64,000 nucleotides of DNA from Kaistella polysaccharea (GTDB lineage Bacteria; Bacteroidota; Bacteroidia; Flavobacteriales; Weeksellaceae): NCBI RefSeq assembly GCF_020410745.1, contig NZ_CP084528.1, positions 1,674,001 through 1,738,000 of the forward strand, in the 5' to 3' direction. The position numbers and the translations under genes are program-made. Each line of letters starts with the position of its first letter. Positions within the stretch are counted from its first letter, which is position 1. Shown here piece by piece: positions 53,278 to 63,259 of this stretch. The notes beneath the pieces were generated by a model. That model had not been told where the DNA came from and ran no database searches. It worked only from the letters and a program-made list of their open reading frames with translations.

Positions 53278-55524
53278 TTACCTCTTATTAAGTTGATTAA
53301 ACTCCTTAAATAATTCTAACAAATTCATAATCGATTTCAACAGATCATTGGTTTCAAGCAATAATGCGAGATAAAACTTACTGTTTTTAGGGCTCGTTTC
53401 TGTGGTTCTAATTCTTATAATTTGCTTCGTTATCAGTTCAGATACGGTATTGAAAACCATCTCCTTCTCCTCTAAAATTAGGTCGATTTTATGGAAATCA
53501 TCAGATTTGAAACTTTCCTCTAATAGGTATAATAACTGACTCATTTGAGAATCAATGGTTTTTAAATCACTGATCTGATTTTCTTTTAAGGGTTTATGGT
53601 TATTATCAACATGCGAATAACTATTACTGGTTAGAAAATCGATAGACTGCACCATATCTTGCAAATAACTTAAAATCAGAATATAAAATTTACTCGCTTC
53701 TACAGAGTTATCATCTAAATTTTTAATGAAATAAAATATATTACTTTTCAACTCATCAATTCCCTTTTCTAGACTTTTCTGTTCTTTTTTATTGGCTTTC
53801 AGCAAAGCCAGATCGTAAGAACTTATATTATTAATTAGGCTGCTATAGAGAGAATTTGTTTTATTAAAAACCTTGGATATTTGTGCAGAACTTTCCTTAA
53901 TCATTTCATTAACGGTGCCAATATCTTCTCGACGCAATGTTTTTATTTCTGCCTCAACTGCGACTTTCTTTTTATGTTTTCTAGAACTTCTATAAAGTAT
54001 GATTGCCAACAAAAGTAAAAGGCCAACAAAGGCGAACACTTCCCCAATTTTCAATATATATGCAATTGTGCAGGCCAATAAAAACGCAACAATTGCTGTG
54101 AAAAACCAGCCCCCGATCACTTTGAAAACACCCGCAATTCTGTAAACTGCACTTTCCCGATCCCATGCTCTATCTGCAAATGAAGTTCCCATGGCAACCA
54201 TAAAAGTAACGTATGTGGTAGATAATGGTAATTTCATAGAGGTACCAATTGCAATTAAGATACTTGCAACCATTAAATTAACCGAAGCTCTTACCATGTC
54301 GAAAGCTGGTTCATCGGCTGTATTTTTAGTAGATTTCGGTACGCTTTGAAATCTTCTATTGATCTTAATTTGAATTCTTCTTGGTAAAAAATGATTGATA
54401 CCTTCTCCAATATTTACTCCGGCTCGTACGATCGCGCGGGAAATGGTATTCGGGGTGAATTTTTCCACACCGTCTCCTTGTCTGGACAGATTTACTCCAG
54501 TTTCGATAACGCTTCTTGCCTTTTTAGAAGTCCAAAGGGTAATAACCATGATCACCCCCGCAAATAATAAAAAATAGAAGGGAGCAACAATATCATTACT
54601 AGCCAAATCTCCCATCATAAAGTCATCGCCAGAAATGCCACTTCCATTAAAAATTTCATAAGAATTAAAAGCTGCGATCGGAACCCCAATAAAATTAACC
54701 AAGTCATTCCCGGCAAATGCAAGCGCCAACGCAAAGGTGCCAATCAAGATGATGACCCGCAAAATATTAATCTTGAAAACACTAATTAATATTTGAGATA
54801 ATACTGTGAAAAAAATAAAATTACCACCTAAAATTAGAAATTGATGTTGATCGATCCACGCAAATTGTTCCTTAGATATGAATGAAACTCCTTTTAATCC
54901 TTTAATCAAAATAAAAAAAGTAATTGCTGATATTGCGACACCACCGAAGATGGATCCAAAATATTTAAGCTTCTTTTCAAAATGAAATGTAAATATTAAA
55001 CGGGAAATATATTGTACAAAACCACCAATCGAGAAAGATAAAAATACGGATAAAAGTATACTGTAAACAATTATAGTGGCCTTTTTTGTATTAATATACG
55101 CTCCCAAATTATTTAAGCTATCATCAGAAGTCACAATCTTATACACTGCCAGACAAACCGCCGCACCTAATAATTCGAAAATAATAGAAACCGTGGTTGA
55201 AGTAGGTAACCCCAAGCTGTTGAAAACATCTAACAGAAGAATGTCGGCAATCATAACGGCTAGAAAAATGATCATCACATCATTAAAGCTAAACATGCTG
55301 GGAACAAAAATACCGCTTCGGGCAATCTCCATCATCCCACTTGAAAACATGGCGCCAATAAGAACTCCAAGACTCGCCACAATCATGGTAATTTTAAAGG
55401 AAATGGCTTTCGAACCTATTGCTGAATTTAAAAAATTTACTGCATCATTGCTCACACCAACAACCAAATCGATGATTGCTAATATTCCTAAGGCAATAAG
55501 CATGATTATATAAATCTGCTCCAT
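53278..55524 (-). CDS. PiT-family inorganic phosphate transporter with PhoU-like tail
   Basis: A 748-residue membrane transporter. Both PiT signature repeats are present: GVSNDAVNFLNSAIGSKA near the N-terminus and AGNDLVNFIGVPIAAF around residue 270. About ten to twelve helices run to residue 510. The last 220 residues are a soluble helical bundle (EMIKESSAQISKVFNKTNSLYSSLINNISSYDLALLKANKKEQ) that resembles PhoU. It imports phosphate with a cation; the tail may gate it. Family PiT proteins are usually near 400-500 residues. Confidence 0.9.
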   Translation of the reverse strand: MEQIYIIMLIALGILAIIDLVVGVSNDAVNFLNSAIGSKAISFKITMIVASLGVLIGAMFSSGMMEIARSGIFVPSMFSFNDVMIIFLAVMIADILLLDVFNSLGLPTSTTVSIIFELLGAAVCLAVYKIVTSDDSLNNLGAYINTKKATIIVYSILLSVFLSFSIGGFVQYISRLIFTFHFEKKLKYFGSIFGGVAISAITFFILIKGLKGVSFISKEQFAWIDQHQFLILGGNFIFFTVLSQILISVFKINILRVIILIGTFALALAFAGNDLVNFIGVPIAAFNSYEIFNGSGISGDDFMMGDLASNDIVAPFYFLLFAGVIMVITLWTSKKARSVIETGVNLSRQGDGVEKFTPNTISRAIVRAGVNIGEGINHFLPRRIQIKINRRFQSVPKSTKNTADEPAFDMVRASVNLMVASILIAIGTSMKLPLSTTYVTFMVAMGTSFADRAWDRESAVYRIAGVFKVIGGWFFTAIVAFLLACTIAYILKIGEVFAFVGLLLLLAIILYRSSRKHKKKVAVEAEIKTLRREDIGTVNEMIKESSAQISKVFNKTNSLYSSLINNISSYDLALLKANKKEQKSLEKGIDELKSNIFYFIKNLDDNSVEASKFYILILSYLQDMVQSIDFLTSNSYSHVDNNHKPLKENQISDLKTIDSQMSQLLYLLEESFKSDDFHKIDLILEEKEMVFNTVSELITKQIIRIRTTETSPKNSKFYLALLLETNDLLKSIMNLLELFKEFNQLNKR

Positions 55525-55576
55525 TTATAAACGTTTTATTGAACTGCAAAAGTCGGATTTCATTTTCGATTATACA

Positions 55577-55591
55577 TTAACACAATGTTAA
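55577..55591. promoter_or_regulatory. Operator-like palindrome upstream of the PiT gene
   Basis: TTAACA-CAA-TGTTAA is a perfect 6-bp dyad, 53 bases upstream of the PiT start. The rest of the 266-base gap (55525-55790) is AT-rich and shows no gene or RNA. Its role is unproved. Confidence 0.25.
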
Positions 55592-55759
55592 ATTACAATA
55601 ATTATAAGATTTCGAGTTCTAAAAGTATGATTATACAGCATGTAAATGCTCTATTTTGTTAATTTTTTTTTTGAAAAAATAATGAATTTTTGACAAAAAA
55701 ATTTCTTTTTGATCAGTTGTATTTATGTTATATTAATTCTCCTCAAACCAAAAAAAAAA

Positions 55760-55767
55760 TATCTTTG
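55760..55767 (+). promoter_or_regulatory. -7 promoter element for the AI-2E family gene
   Basis: TATCTTTG matches TAnnTTTG, 23 bases before the ATG at 55791. Confidence 0.4.
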
Positions 55768-55790
55768 TACGATTAAATAATTGCTTAAAA

Positions 55791-56900
55791 ATGAAGGATT
55801 TAAAACTACCATTTGTAGCCAAACTAACTTTGGTACTCATCAGCATTATCCTCATTGGATTCTTGGCTAAAGTTGGGAAAACAGTTTTGGCGCCGCTTTT
55901 CTTTTCGGTTTTAATGGCATTGCTTTTTCTACCATTTGCCAATTTTTTAGAGAAAAGACTTCGTTTTTCCCGCACTATTTCAACCTTTTCTTCATTACTG
56001 ATTATGTTGTTTGTTCTGTCGGGCCTTGTTTATTTCTTTTCTGTACAATTAAGTGATTTCGCTAATGATTTTCCTGTTTTAAAAGAGCAGGTTTCAAAAT
56101 CTTTTAATGATCTACAGCTTTGGATTTCTCGGACTTTCAATTTAAATATCCATTCGCAGATGAGTTACATCAACCAAGGTTTAGAAAAATTGCTGGCATC
56201 TACGGCAATAATTCTGGGTTTTACGGTGTCGATGTTTTCTTCAACCATGGCTTTCTTTATTTTTAGTGCTTTATTCTTTATTTTTATTTTAAACTACCGT
56301 CGACTTCTCTACAACTTTATCATTTCAATTTTCCAGAAGGAACATTTTGCGAAAGTAAATGAAGGTATAATGGAAATACAGAAAATCATTAAAGAATATA
56401 TATCGGGATTATTTATTCAAATTATCATCGTCAGTATTTTAGCGGCAATTCTCCTTTCAGTTCTTGGCGTTAAATATGCAATTCTGCTGGCTGTGCTTAC
56501 CGGTTTACTTAATATTATTCCCTACGTTGGCATTATATTTTCGGCTCTTGTGGCTTGCCTTATTTCATTCGCAACGGGCGGTGAACATACGCTAATTGTA
56601 CTTATAGGTTATCTCGTGATACATGCGGTGGATGCAAATCTTACGCTTCCCTTGGTTGTAGGATCGAAAGTTAAAATAAATGCATTATTTACTTTTATCG
56701 GACTTTTGATCGGAGAAGAACTTTGGGGAATTTCCGGCATGTTCCTGAGCATTCCTTTTTTGGCAATTTTAAAAATTATTTTTGAACGTGTGGAAGGTTT
56801 ACAACCGTGGGGAAGAGTTTTAGGCGAAGAGAGTAAGCAACATAGAGTACGGCGGAAATACAAAATCACGAAAAACATCACGCTGGAAGAAAAGGAATAA
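55791..56900 (+). CDS. AI-2E/PerM family transporter
   Basis: A 369-residue membrane protein with about eight helices in the AI-2E transporter (PerM/TqsA) family. The characteristic C-terminal block is LTGLLNIIPYVGIIFSALVACLISFATGG ... DANLTLPLVVGSKVKINALFTFIGLLIGEELWGISGMFLSIPFLAILKIIFE. Members export various solutes or act as ion antiporters; the autoinducer-2 name does not define the substrate here. It stands alone with a terminator after it. Confidence 0.88.
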   Translation: MKDLKLPFVAKLTLVLISIILIGFLAKVGKTVLAPLFFSVLMALLFLPFANFLEKRLRFSRTISTFSSLLIMLFVLSGLVYFFSVQLSDFANDFPVLKEQVSKSFNDLQLWISRTFNLNIHSQMSYINQGLEKLLASTAIILGFTVSMFSSTMAFFIFSALFFIFILNYRRLLYNFIISIFQKEHFAKVNEGIMEIQKIIKEYISGLFIQIIIVSILAAILLSVLGVKYAILLAVLTGLLNIIPYVGIIFSALVACLISFATGGEHTLIVLIGYLVIHAVDANLTLPLVVGSKVKINALFTFIGLLIGEELWGISGMFLSIPFLAILKIIFERVEGLQPWGRVLGEESKQHRVRRKYKITKNITLEEKE

Positions 56901-56958
56901 AAACATAAAGTTCTTAATTCTAAATTCCACAGCGTAATTGAATAACCCATTTAAAATC

Positions 56959-56986
56959 AACCTCCGTATTTTTTTCGGAGGTTTTA
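56959..56986 (+). terminator. Terminator after the AI-2E family gene
   Basis: AACCTCCG (56959-56966) pairs with CGGAGGTT (56976-56983), followed by TTATTTTT. Confidence 0.85.
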
Positions 56987-56994
56987 TTTTTCCG

Positions 56995-57002
56995 TAAATT
57001 TG
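56995..57002 (+). promoter_or_regulatory. -7 promoter element for pgi
   Basis: TAAATTTG, 54 bases before the pgi ATG. It follows the preceding terminator directly. Confidence 0.45.
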
Positions 57003-57056
57003 CAGGGAATTTAAAACCATCTGGAATTTAAAATCAATCATTAAAACTTTGAAGAT

Positions 57057-58697
57057 ATGTTACCAAAAATAAATCCAACCCAAACGACAGCGTGGAAAAA
57101 TCTTAATACGCACTTTACGGAAACAGATTTCGATTTCAGATCTTTATTCAAATCAAATTCTGAGCGTTTTAATCAGTTTTCAATTCAAAGAGAAAACTAT
57201 CTTTTCGATTATTCTAAAAATTTAATTGATCAAAAAACCTTTGACCTTTTGCAGGATTTAGCGGTTGAATGCGACCTTCAATCAGCAATTAAATCGATGT
57301 TTTCCGGCGAGAAAATCAATGAGACGGAAGGTAGAGCAGTTTTACACACGGCATTGCGTGATTTTTCTGATAAAGAAATTTTAGTAGACGGAGAAAACAT
57401 AAAACCTGGGATTAAAAGAGTTTTAGCCCAAATGAAAACCTTTTCAGAGAAAATTATATCTGGAGCCCATAAAGGTTTTTCTGGCGAGGAAATAACTGAT
57501 ATTGTTAACATCGGAATCGGCGGATCCGACTTAGGTCCAGTGATGGTTTGTTCGGCTCTGAAACATTTTAAAACAAGACTTAATGCACATTTCGTTTCGA
57601 ATGTTGACGGAAATCATATTGCAGAAGTTTTGAAAAATTTAAATCCTGAAACGACATTGTTTATCATTGCTTCAAAAACTTTTACAACTCAGGAAACAAT
57701 GACCAACGCAGCATCTGCGAAAGATTGGTTTCTGAAAAGTGGAAAGCAGGAAGACGTGGAAAAACATTTTGTGGCACTTTCCACAAACATAGAAGCCGTA
57801 AAAAAATTCGGGATTGCAGAAGAAAATATCTTCGAATTCTGGGATTGGGTCGGCGGAAGATATTCCCTTTGGAGCGCGATCGGTTTAAGCATTGTACTTT
57901 TTGTAGGGTATGAAAATTTTGAACAACTTTTAAAAGGAGCAAACGAAACTGATAAACATTTTCAAACTGCTGATTTTAAAGAAAATATTCCGGTTTTAAT
58001 GGGTCTTTTAGGAATTTGGTATCGCAATTTCTTTGATGCCGGAACCTATGCAATTTTACCTTATTCGCAGTATTTAGATCGTTTTCCCGCCTATCTTCAA
58101 CAGGGCGATATGGAAAGTAACGGAAAATGTGTAGATAGAAGTGGAGAGTTTGTAGATTATGAAACTGGACCAGTTATTTGGGGAGAACCCGGAACGAACG
58201 GTCAACACGCTTTTTATCAATTAATTCATCAGGGAACGCAGCTAATTCCGGCTGATTTTATCGCGTATGCAAAATCATGCAACGTAGTTTCAGACCATCA
58301 GGAAAAATTACTGGCGAACTTTTTTGCCCAAACCGAAGCTTTAGCATTTGGAAAAACTGCAGAAGAAGCAAAAACCGAATTGATGAAATCTGGAATTTCG
58401 GAAGAGGAAGTTGAGAGACTCGTTAATTATAAAGTCTTTCACGGTAATACACCTACCAATTCATTCATTTTTAATGAGTTATCTCCATTTTCATTAGGAC
58501 AATTAATCGCATTGTATGAACATAAAATATTTGTTCAAGGGGTTATCTGGAACATTTTCAGTTTCGACCAATTTGGCGTAGAGTTAGGAAAAGTATTGGC
58601 CGGAAAAATTTTATCAGAATTAAAAAATCCAGACCCAGTTACTTCCCATGATTCTTCTACGAATGGACTTATTCATTATTATAAAGAGAAAAAGTAA
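57057..58697 (+). CDS. pgi: Glucose-6-phosphate isomerase
   Basis: A 546-residue glycolytic enzyme interconverting glucose-6-phosphate and fructose-6-phosphate. Signatures: [14 protein letters not shown], the PGI motif [51 protein letters not shown] (catalytic Glu and His), and the C-terminal [25 protein letters not shown]. Normal length. FolD follows after 31 bases and may be on the same transcript. Confidence 0.97.
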   Translation: MLPKINPTQTTAWKNLNTHFTETDFDFRSLFKSNSERFNQFSIQRENYLFDYSKNLIDQKTFDLLQDLAVECDLQSAIKSMFSGEKINETEGRAVLHTALRDFSDKEILVDGENIKPGIKRVLAQMKTFSEKIISGAHKGFSGEEITDIVNIGIGGSDLGPVMVCSALKHFKTRLNAHFVSNVDGNHIAEVLKNLNPETTLFIIASKTFTTQETMTNAASAKDWFLKSGKQEDVEKHFVALSTNIEAVKKFGIAEENIFEFWDWVGGRYSLWSAIGLSIVLFVGYENFEQLLKGANETDKHFQTADFKENIPVLMGLLGIWYRNFFDAGTYAILPYSQYLDRFPAYLQQGDMESNGKCVDRSGEFVDYETGPVIWGEPGTNGQHAFYQLIHQGTQLIPADFIAYAKSCNVVSDHQEKLLANFFAQTEALAFGKTAEEAKTELMKSGISEEEVERLVNYKVFHGNTPTNSFIFNELSPFSLGQLIALYEHKIFVQGVIWNIFSFDQFGVELGKVLAGKILSELKNPDPVTSHDSSTNGLIHYYKEKK

Positions 58698-58728
58698 TCT
58701 GACTCAATAAATATAAAGTAAAAATAAC

Positions 58729-59613
58729 ATGGCACAAATTCTCGACGGACTAAAAGTTTCCAAAGAAATTAAAGAGGAAATCCGCATTGACGTAGAAAAA
58801 ATTGTTAAAGGCAAAAAACGTCCTCCACATTTGGTAGCGATTTTGGTCGGCAAAAACGGCGCGAGTATGACCTATGTAAATAATAAAATTAAAGATTGCA
58901 AGCAAGTAGGTTTCAAATCATCTCTCGCGGAATTCCCAAGTACCGTTTCAGAAGCTGAACTTTTAGAAAAAATCGACGAACTGAATAAATCAAAAGATGT
59001 CGACGGTTTTATTGTGCAATTGCCTTTACCAAAACAAATCGATCAGGAAAAAATAATCCTGGCAATAGATCCTCGAAAAGATGTGGATGGTTTTCATCCG
59101 GAAAATTTCGGTAAAATGGCTTTGGAAATGGACACTTTTTTACCAGCAACGCCTTTTGGAATTCTGACTTTATTAGAAAGATATCAAATCGATACGAAAG
59201 GAAAACATTGTGTCATCATTGGCAGAAGTAGAATCGTGGGCAAACCGATGAGTATTCTAATGGGAAGAAAAGATTTTCCCGGCAATTCAACCGTAACATT
59301 GACGCATTCTTACACGCCACATATTGAAGAATTCACCCGAAATGCTGACATAGTAATTACCGCACTTGGCGATCCAAATTTTTTAAAAGCAGATATGATT
59401 AAAGATGGAGCAGTGATCATCGATGTAGGAATTACGCGCGTAGAAGATCAGTCTGAAAAAGGATACACTTTATTTGGGGACGTAGACTTTGAAAGTTGCA
59501 AAGAAAAAGCCAGTTGGATTACTCCTGTTCCCGGTGGAGTGGGGCCAATGACACGAGCAATGTTGATGAAAAACACACTCCTTGCTTACAAAACATCAGT
59601 ATATAATGACTAA
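58729..59613 (+). CDS. folD: Bifunctional methylenetetrahydrofolate dehydrogenase/cyclohydrolase
   Basis: A 294-residue enzyme converting 5,10-methylene- to 10-formyl-tetrahydrofolate. The catalytic Tyr/Lys block is SMTYVNNKIKDCKQVGF, DGFIVQLPLPKQ precedes KDVDGFHPENFG, and the NADP site is VIIGRSRIVGKPMSILM. PVPGGVGPMTRAMLMKNT closes it. It provides one-carbon units, including the cofactor that PanB uses. The 3' end overlaps queE by 8 bases. Confidence 0.96.
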   Translation: MAQILDGLKVSKEIKEEIRIDVEKIVKGKKRPPHLVAILVGKNGASMTYVNNKIKDCKQVGFKSSLAEFPSTVSEAELLEKIDELNKSKDVDGFIVQLPLPKQIDQEKIILAIDPRKDVDGFHPENFGKMALEMDTFLPATPFGILTLLERYQIDTKGKHCVIIGRSRIVGKPMSILMGRKDFPGNSTVTLTHSYTPHIEEFTRNADIVITALGDPNFLKADMIKDGAVIIDVGITRVEDQSEKGYTLFGDVDFESCKEKASWITPVPGGVGPMTRAMLMKNTLLAYKTSVYND

Positions 59614-60238
59614 AGAAGAAGAAAATATTTTATTAAAAGAAGGTAAAATGCTCCCAGTAATGGAGCATTTTTACACGATACAAGGCGAAGGCGCCCACAC
59701 CGGAAAAGCGGCGTATTTTATAAGATTGGGTGGTTGCGATGTCGGCTGCCACTGGTGTGACGTGAAAGAAAGCTGGGATCCCAATTTGCATCCGCTGCGA
59801 AACACAGAAGAAATTGCAGAAATTGCAGCAAAACATTGTAAAACTATTGTTTTAACGGGCGGAGAACCATTAATGTGGAATTTAGAAATTTTAACCAACA
59901 GGTTGAAACAGTTGGGTTGTGAAATTCATATTGAAACTTCCGGAGCTTATGAAATGAGCGGCGATTTAGACTGGATTACACTTTCACCGAAAAAAACCGG
60001 TCTGCCAAAACCCGGAATTTATGCAAAGGCAAGCGAACTGAAAATTATTATTTTTAATAATAGCGACTTTAAATTTGCAGAAGAACAAGCCTCAAAAGTT
60101 TCGGAAAACTGTGTTCTTTATTTGCAAAGTGAATGGAGTAAGCGAGAAGAAATGTATCCTAAAATTACCGATTTTATTTTGGCAAATCCACAATGGCAAG
60201 CATCAGTACAAACCCATAAGTATTTGAATATTCCGTAA
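59606..60238 (+). CDS. queE: 7-carboxy-7-deazaguanine synthase (radical SAM)
   Basis: A 210-residue radical SAM enzyme of queuosine synthesis, making CDG from carboxytetrahydropterin. The cluster motif is CDVGCHWC (CxxxCxxC), preceded by EHFYTIQGEGAHTGKAAYFIRLGG, and the SAM-binding region includes VLTGGEPLMW. I used ATG 59606 (MTKEEEN), overlapping the folD stop by 8 bases, because the longer frame begins with TTG. No other queuosine gene lies in the window. Confidence 0.93.
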   Translation: MTKEEENILLKEGKMLPVMEHFYTIQGEGAHTGKAAYFIRLGGCDVGCHWCDVKESWDPNLHPLRNTEEIAEIAAKHCKTIVLTGGEPLMWNLEILTNRLKQLGCEIHIETSGAYEMSGDLDWITLSPKKTGLPKPGIYAKASELKIIIFNNSDFKFAEEQASKVSENCVLYLQSEWSKREEMYPKITDFILANPQWQASVQTHKYLNIP

Positions 60239-60274
60239 TTAATAGTAGATTTACGAATTGCTTAAGGTTGCGCG

Positions 60275-61648
60275 ATGCAGAAAATCAGGTATTCCCGATA
60301 TTTCAGATTTATTTTCATACTTCTCGATGTCCTGGTGATTTCGGCGGTTTTCATTTTTTTCTTTTTACGGAATTACAGTGAATTATTCGCCGCTTACAAT
60401 CGCGAACAAAATATTCTCTCGATCACTTTACTTATCTTATTCTGGATTTTACTAAGTGGCCGTACGAAATTATATTCTGTCCCTAGAAATATAACCTATA
60501 CAATTTATCTAGAGCGTTTAGTAACCCATATCTTGATTTTTATTTTCGGGGTGATGTTATTGGCAAAAGTTAGTAACAACGATTTTTTAAAACAAGACCG
60601 AACTTTCATTGGCCTCAGTCTTTTTTTAATTCTCTTCGTTCTAAAATCCGCAATTTTTTTCGCCTTAAAATATTTTCGAACTTTGGGTCTGAACTATCGG
60701 AATATTATGTTTCTGGCGGATGATTCGTCTACTAAAATGTTAAAAACTATTCTGAATGAACGAAAAGATTACGGATTTAAAATTTGGGAATACCCTCATG
60801 TAGAGCAGTTAAATTTTGAAAAATTGGTCAGTTTTTGGCAGGAAAAGGGAATTCATACCATGTATTTATCAGCAGAACCGGGTGGAATAAGGGGTGAAAA
60901 CGAATACAATATCTTTAAGCTCGCCGAAAAGCATAAAGTTCGAATTTCATTAATTCCGAGCGTAATTAAAAACAATTTTTTTGAATATGATTTAGGTTAT
61001 ATCGAAACCCAACCTGTGTTAATACGGTCTAAATTTCCTTTGGATAACCTAACAAACATACTCTTAAAGAGAACATTTGACATTTTATTTTCTGTACTCG
61101 CTTTACTATTGATCTGCAGTTGGCTCTTCCCCATCATCGCCATTTTAATTAAACTTGATAGCAAAGGTCCTGTTTTTTTCGTGCAGAAAAGATATGGCTT
61201 TCATGATCATATTTTCAATTGTATAAAATTTAGAACGATGTGCGTAAATGGAGAATGCACATCGAAAACTACAGCGCAGGATGATAAACGAATTACGAAG
61301 ATTGGTAAGTTTTTGCGAAGAACAAGCCTCGATGAAATGCCTCAATTCATCAATATACTTAAAGGAGAAATGTCGGTAGTTGGGCCCAGACCACATATGA
61401 TAATGATTGACGATTTTTACAAATTGAAAATTGGCCGCTACTCCATCCGAAGTTTGGTTAATCCTGGCCTTACAGGCCTCGCACAGGTAAATGGACTTCG
61501 TGGCGACAGCGGAAATATGGAAATTGCCATGCAAAAACGCATTTTAGCTGATGCCTTTTATGTAAAAAAATGGACGATGAGCCTTGATTTGGTCATTATC
61601 ATTAAAACTATTTTTTTACTATTTAGAGGTGATAAGAATGCGCGGTAA
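60275..61648 (+). CDS. Polyprenyl-phosphate sugar-1-phosphate transferase
   Basis: A 457-residue membrane enzyme of the WcaJ/PssY family that starts surface-glycan assembly by linking a sugar phosphate to undecaprenyl phosphate. N-terminal part: four or five helices and a CoA-binding-like domain; C-terminal catalytic part: KRTFDILFSVLALLL, FFVQKRYGFHDHIFNCIKFRTM, RRTSLDEMPQFINILKGEMSVVGPRPH, and NPGLTGLAQVNG. It is not next to the glycan cluster at 40-44 kb but may act in the same pathway. The sugar is unknown. Confidence 0.92.
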   Translation: MQKIRYSRYFRFIFILLDVLVISAVFIFFFLRNYSELFAAYNREQNILSITLLILFWILLSGRTKLYSVPRNITYTIYLERLVTHILIFIFGVMLLAKVSNNDFLKQDRTFIGLSLFLILFVLKSAIFFALKYFRTLGLNYRNIMFLADDSSTKMLKTILNERKDYGFKIWEYPHVEQLNFEKLVSFWQEKGIHTMYLSAEPGGIRGENEYNIFKLAEKHKVRISLIPSVIKNNFFEYDLGYIETQPVLIRSKFPLDNLTNILLKRTFDILFSVLALLLICSWLFPIIAILIKLDSKGPVFFVQKRYGFHDHIFNCIKFRTMCVNGECTSKTTAQDDKRITKIGKFLRRTSLDEMPQFINILKGEMSVVGPRPHMIMIDDFYKLKIGRYSIRSLVNPGLTGLAQVNGLRGDSGNMEIAMQKRILADAFYVKKWTMSLDLVIIIKTIFLLFRGDKNAR

Positions 61649-61688
61649 AATTGATTACAGAAAAAATAAAAAACACTAATTTAGCAGC

Positions 61689-62441
61689 ATGTTAAAAAAC
61701 CTGTTGAGCCAAGTTGGCGCTTACATCCTACTTTTATCGAAAACCCTAAAAAGACCTCAAAAAACATCGGTGTTTCTAAAGCTTTTTATGCGTGAAATCT
61801 ATGATCTTGGAGTTAATTCTTTTGGTTTAACGCTGTTTACCTCTACATTTGTAGGTGCTGTAGTTGCCATTCAGATGTTTAACAATTTCTCGGCATCCAG
61901 TTTTCCCATTCCCAATTCCTTTATCGGATACGCAACCAAAGTGGTATTAATCCTTGAATTTGCCCCAACAATTATCTCTGTAATTCTGGCAGGAAAAGTG
62001 GGTTCTTATATCGCCTCTAGTATCGGCACAATGCGTGTTACGGAACAAATTGATGCCTTAGATATTATGGGAGTAAATTCCCCCAACTTTCTTATTTTAC
62101 CGAAAATTTTAGCGAGTGTAATTTTCAACCCTCTACTTATTGCAATTAGTATTGTATTTGGGATCTGGGGTGGTTATCTTGCTGGACTTGCTACGGGAAG
62201 TTGGAGTAAAGCCGACTATATCACCGGAATACAAATGTATATGCCACAGCATTTTATATGGTATGCCTTTTTCAAGACCGCTGTTTTCGCCTTTTTAATT
62301 GCGACAGTACCAGCCTATTTTGGCTATAACGTGAAAGGCGGCTCGCTGGAAGTTGGACGTGCAAGTACCCAAGCCGTAGTTTGGACGATTGTTGCCATCA
62401 TTATTATGAATTTAATATTAACACAAATGTTCCTCAGCTAA
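61689..62441 (+). CDS. mlaE: MlaE-family ABC transporter permease
   Basis: A 250-residue permease of a phospholipid transport system, with about five helices and the family block VVLILEFAPTIISVILAGKVGSYIASSIGTMRVTEQIDALDIMGVNSPNFLILPKILA. It partners the ATPase whose ATG overlaps its stop (TAATG) and probably the MlaD-type protein at 47264-48214. It acts in the inner membrane to keep outer-membrane lipid asymmetry or to move lipids outward. Confidence 0.93.
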   Translation: MLKNLLSQVGAYILLLSKTLKRPQKTSVFLKLFMREIYDLGVNSFGLTLFTSTFVGAVVAIQMFNNFSASSFPIPNSFIGYATKVVLILEFAPTIISVILAGKVGSYIASSIGTMRVTEQIDALDIMGVNSPNFLILPKILASVIFNPLLIAISIVFGIWGGYLAGLATGSWSKADYITGIQMYMPQHFIWYAFFKTAVFAFLIATVPAYFGYNVKGGSLEVGRASTQAVVWTIVAIIIMNLILTQMFLS

Positions 62442-63259
62442 TGATAGAAGTAAAAGATTTAAAAAAGAGTTTTGATGAAGTAGAAGTTTTGAAGGGAGTT
62501 TCTACAACTTTTGAAACAGGAAAAGTTAACCTTATCATTGGGCAAAGTGGTTCTGGTAAAACGGTATTTCTGAAAAGTTTACTAAATGTATATCAGCCCA
62601 CTTCTGGAGAAATTTTATTTGATGGTCGGGATATCAATAAAATGTCGCGCGACGAAAAACAACTACTTCGTGCAGAAATTGGAACCGTTTTCCAGGGAAG
62701 TGCACTTTTCGATTCGATGACGGTCGAAGAAAATATTACGTTTCCGTTGGATATGTTTACTAATCTTACTTTTCGGGAGAAAAAAAGACGCGCTTTCGAA
62801 GTTATTGGCCGCGTTCATCTGGAAAAAGCCAATCGTAAATACCCGTCGGAGATTTCGGGCGGAATGCAGAAACGGGTAGCGATTGCACGTGCCATCGTAA
62901 ACAATCCGAAATATTTGTTTTGTGATGAACCCAATTCTGGTCTTGATCCGTACACATCTAATATTATTGATGATCTTCTGCTGGAAATTACCAAAGAATA
63001 TAAAACGACTACCATCATCAATTCTCATGACATGAATTCGGTAATGACCATTGGTGAAAAAATTGTTTATCTACGTTTAGGTATCAAAGAATGGGAAGGA
63101 GACAAAGAAGTCCTCATCAATGCGGGCAATAAAAATCTCATTGATTTCGTTTACTCCTCAGAGTTGTTCAAAGAATTACGCGAGTACTTCATGAAGACCA
63201 ACAAAACCTCAATTGATAATATTATAACAAAACCTCCATCAAATGAAAAAAGTTCTTAG
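62441..63259 (+). CDS. mlaF: MlaF-type ABC transporter ATPase
   Basis: A 272-residue ATPase: Walker A GQSGSGKTVFLKS, signature ISGGMQKRVAIARA, Walker B YLFCDEPNSGLDP, switch His in NSHDMNS. The start is ATG 62441, which overlaps the mlaE stop; the longer frame to 62381 lies inside mlaE. The 3' end overlaps the next gene by 17 bases. It powers lipid transport with MlaE. Confidence 0.94.
   Translation: MIEVKDLKKSFDEVEVLKGVSTTFETGKVNLIIGQSGSGKTVFLKSLLNVYQPTSGEILFDGRDINKMSRDEKQLLRAEIGTVFQGSALFDSMTVEENITFPLDMFTNLTFREKKRRAFEVIGRVHLEKANRKYPSEISGGMQKRVAIARAIVNNPKYLFCDEPNSGLDPYTSNIIDDLLLEITKEYKTTTIINSHDMNSVMTIGEKIVYLRLGIKEWEGDKEVLINAGNKNLIDFVYSSELFKELREYFMKTNKTSIDNIITKPPSNEKSS

Noticed and set aside
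55076..55513. 145-codon plus-strand frame inside the PiT gene
   Set aside because: Antisense shadow of membrane helices; composition is typical of reversed transporter sequence.
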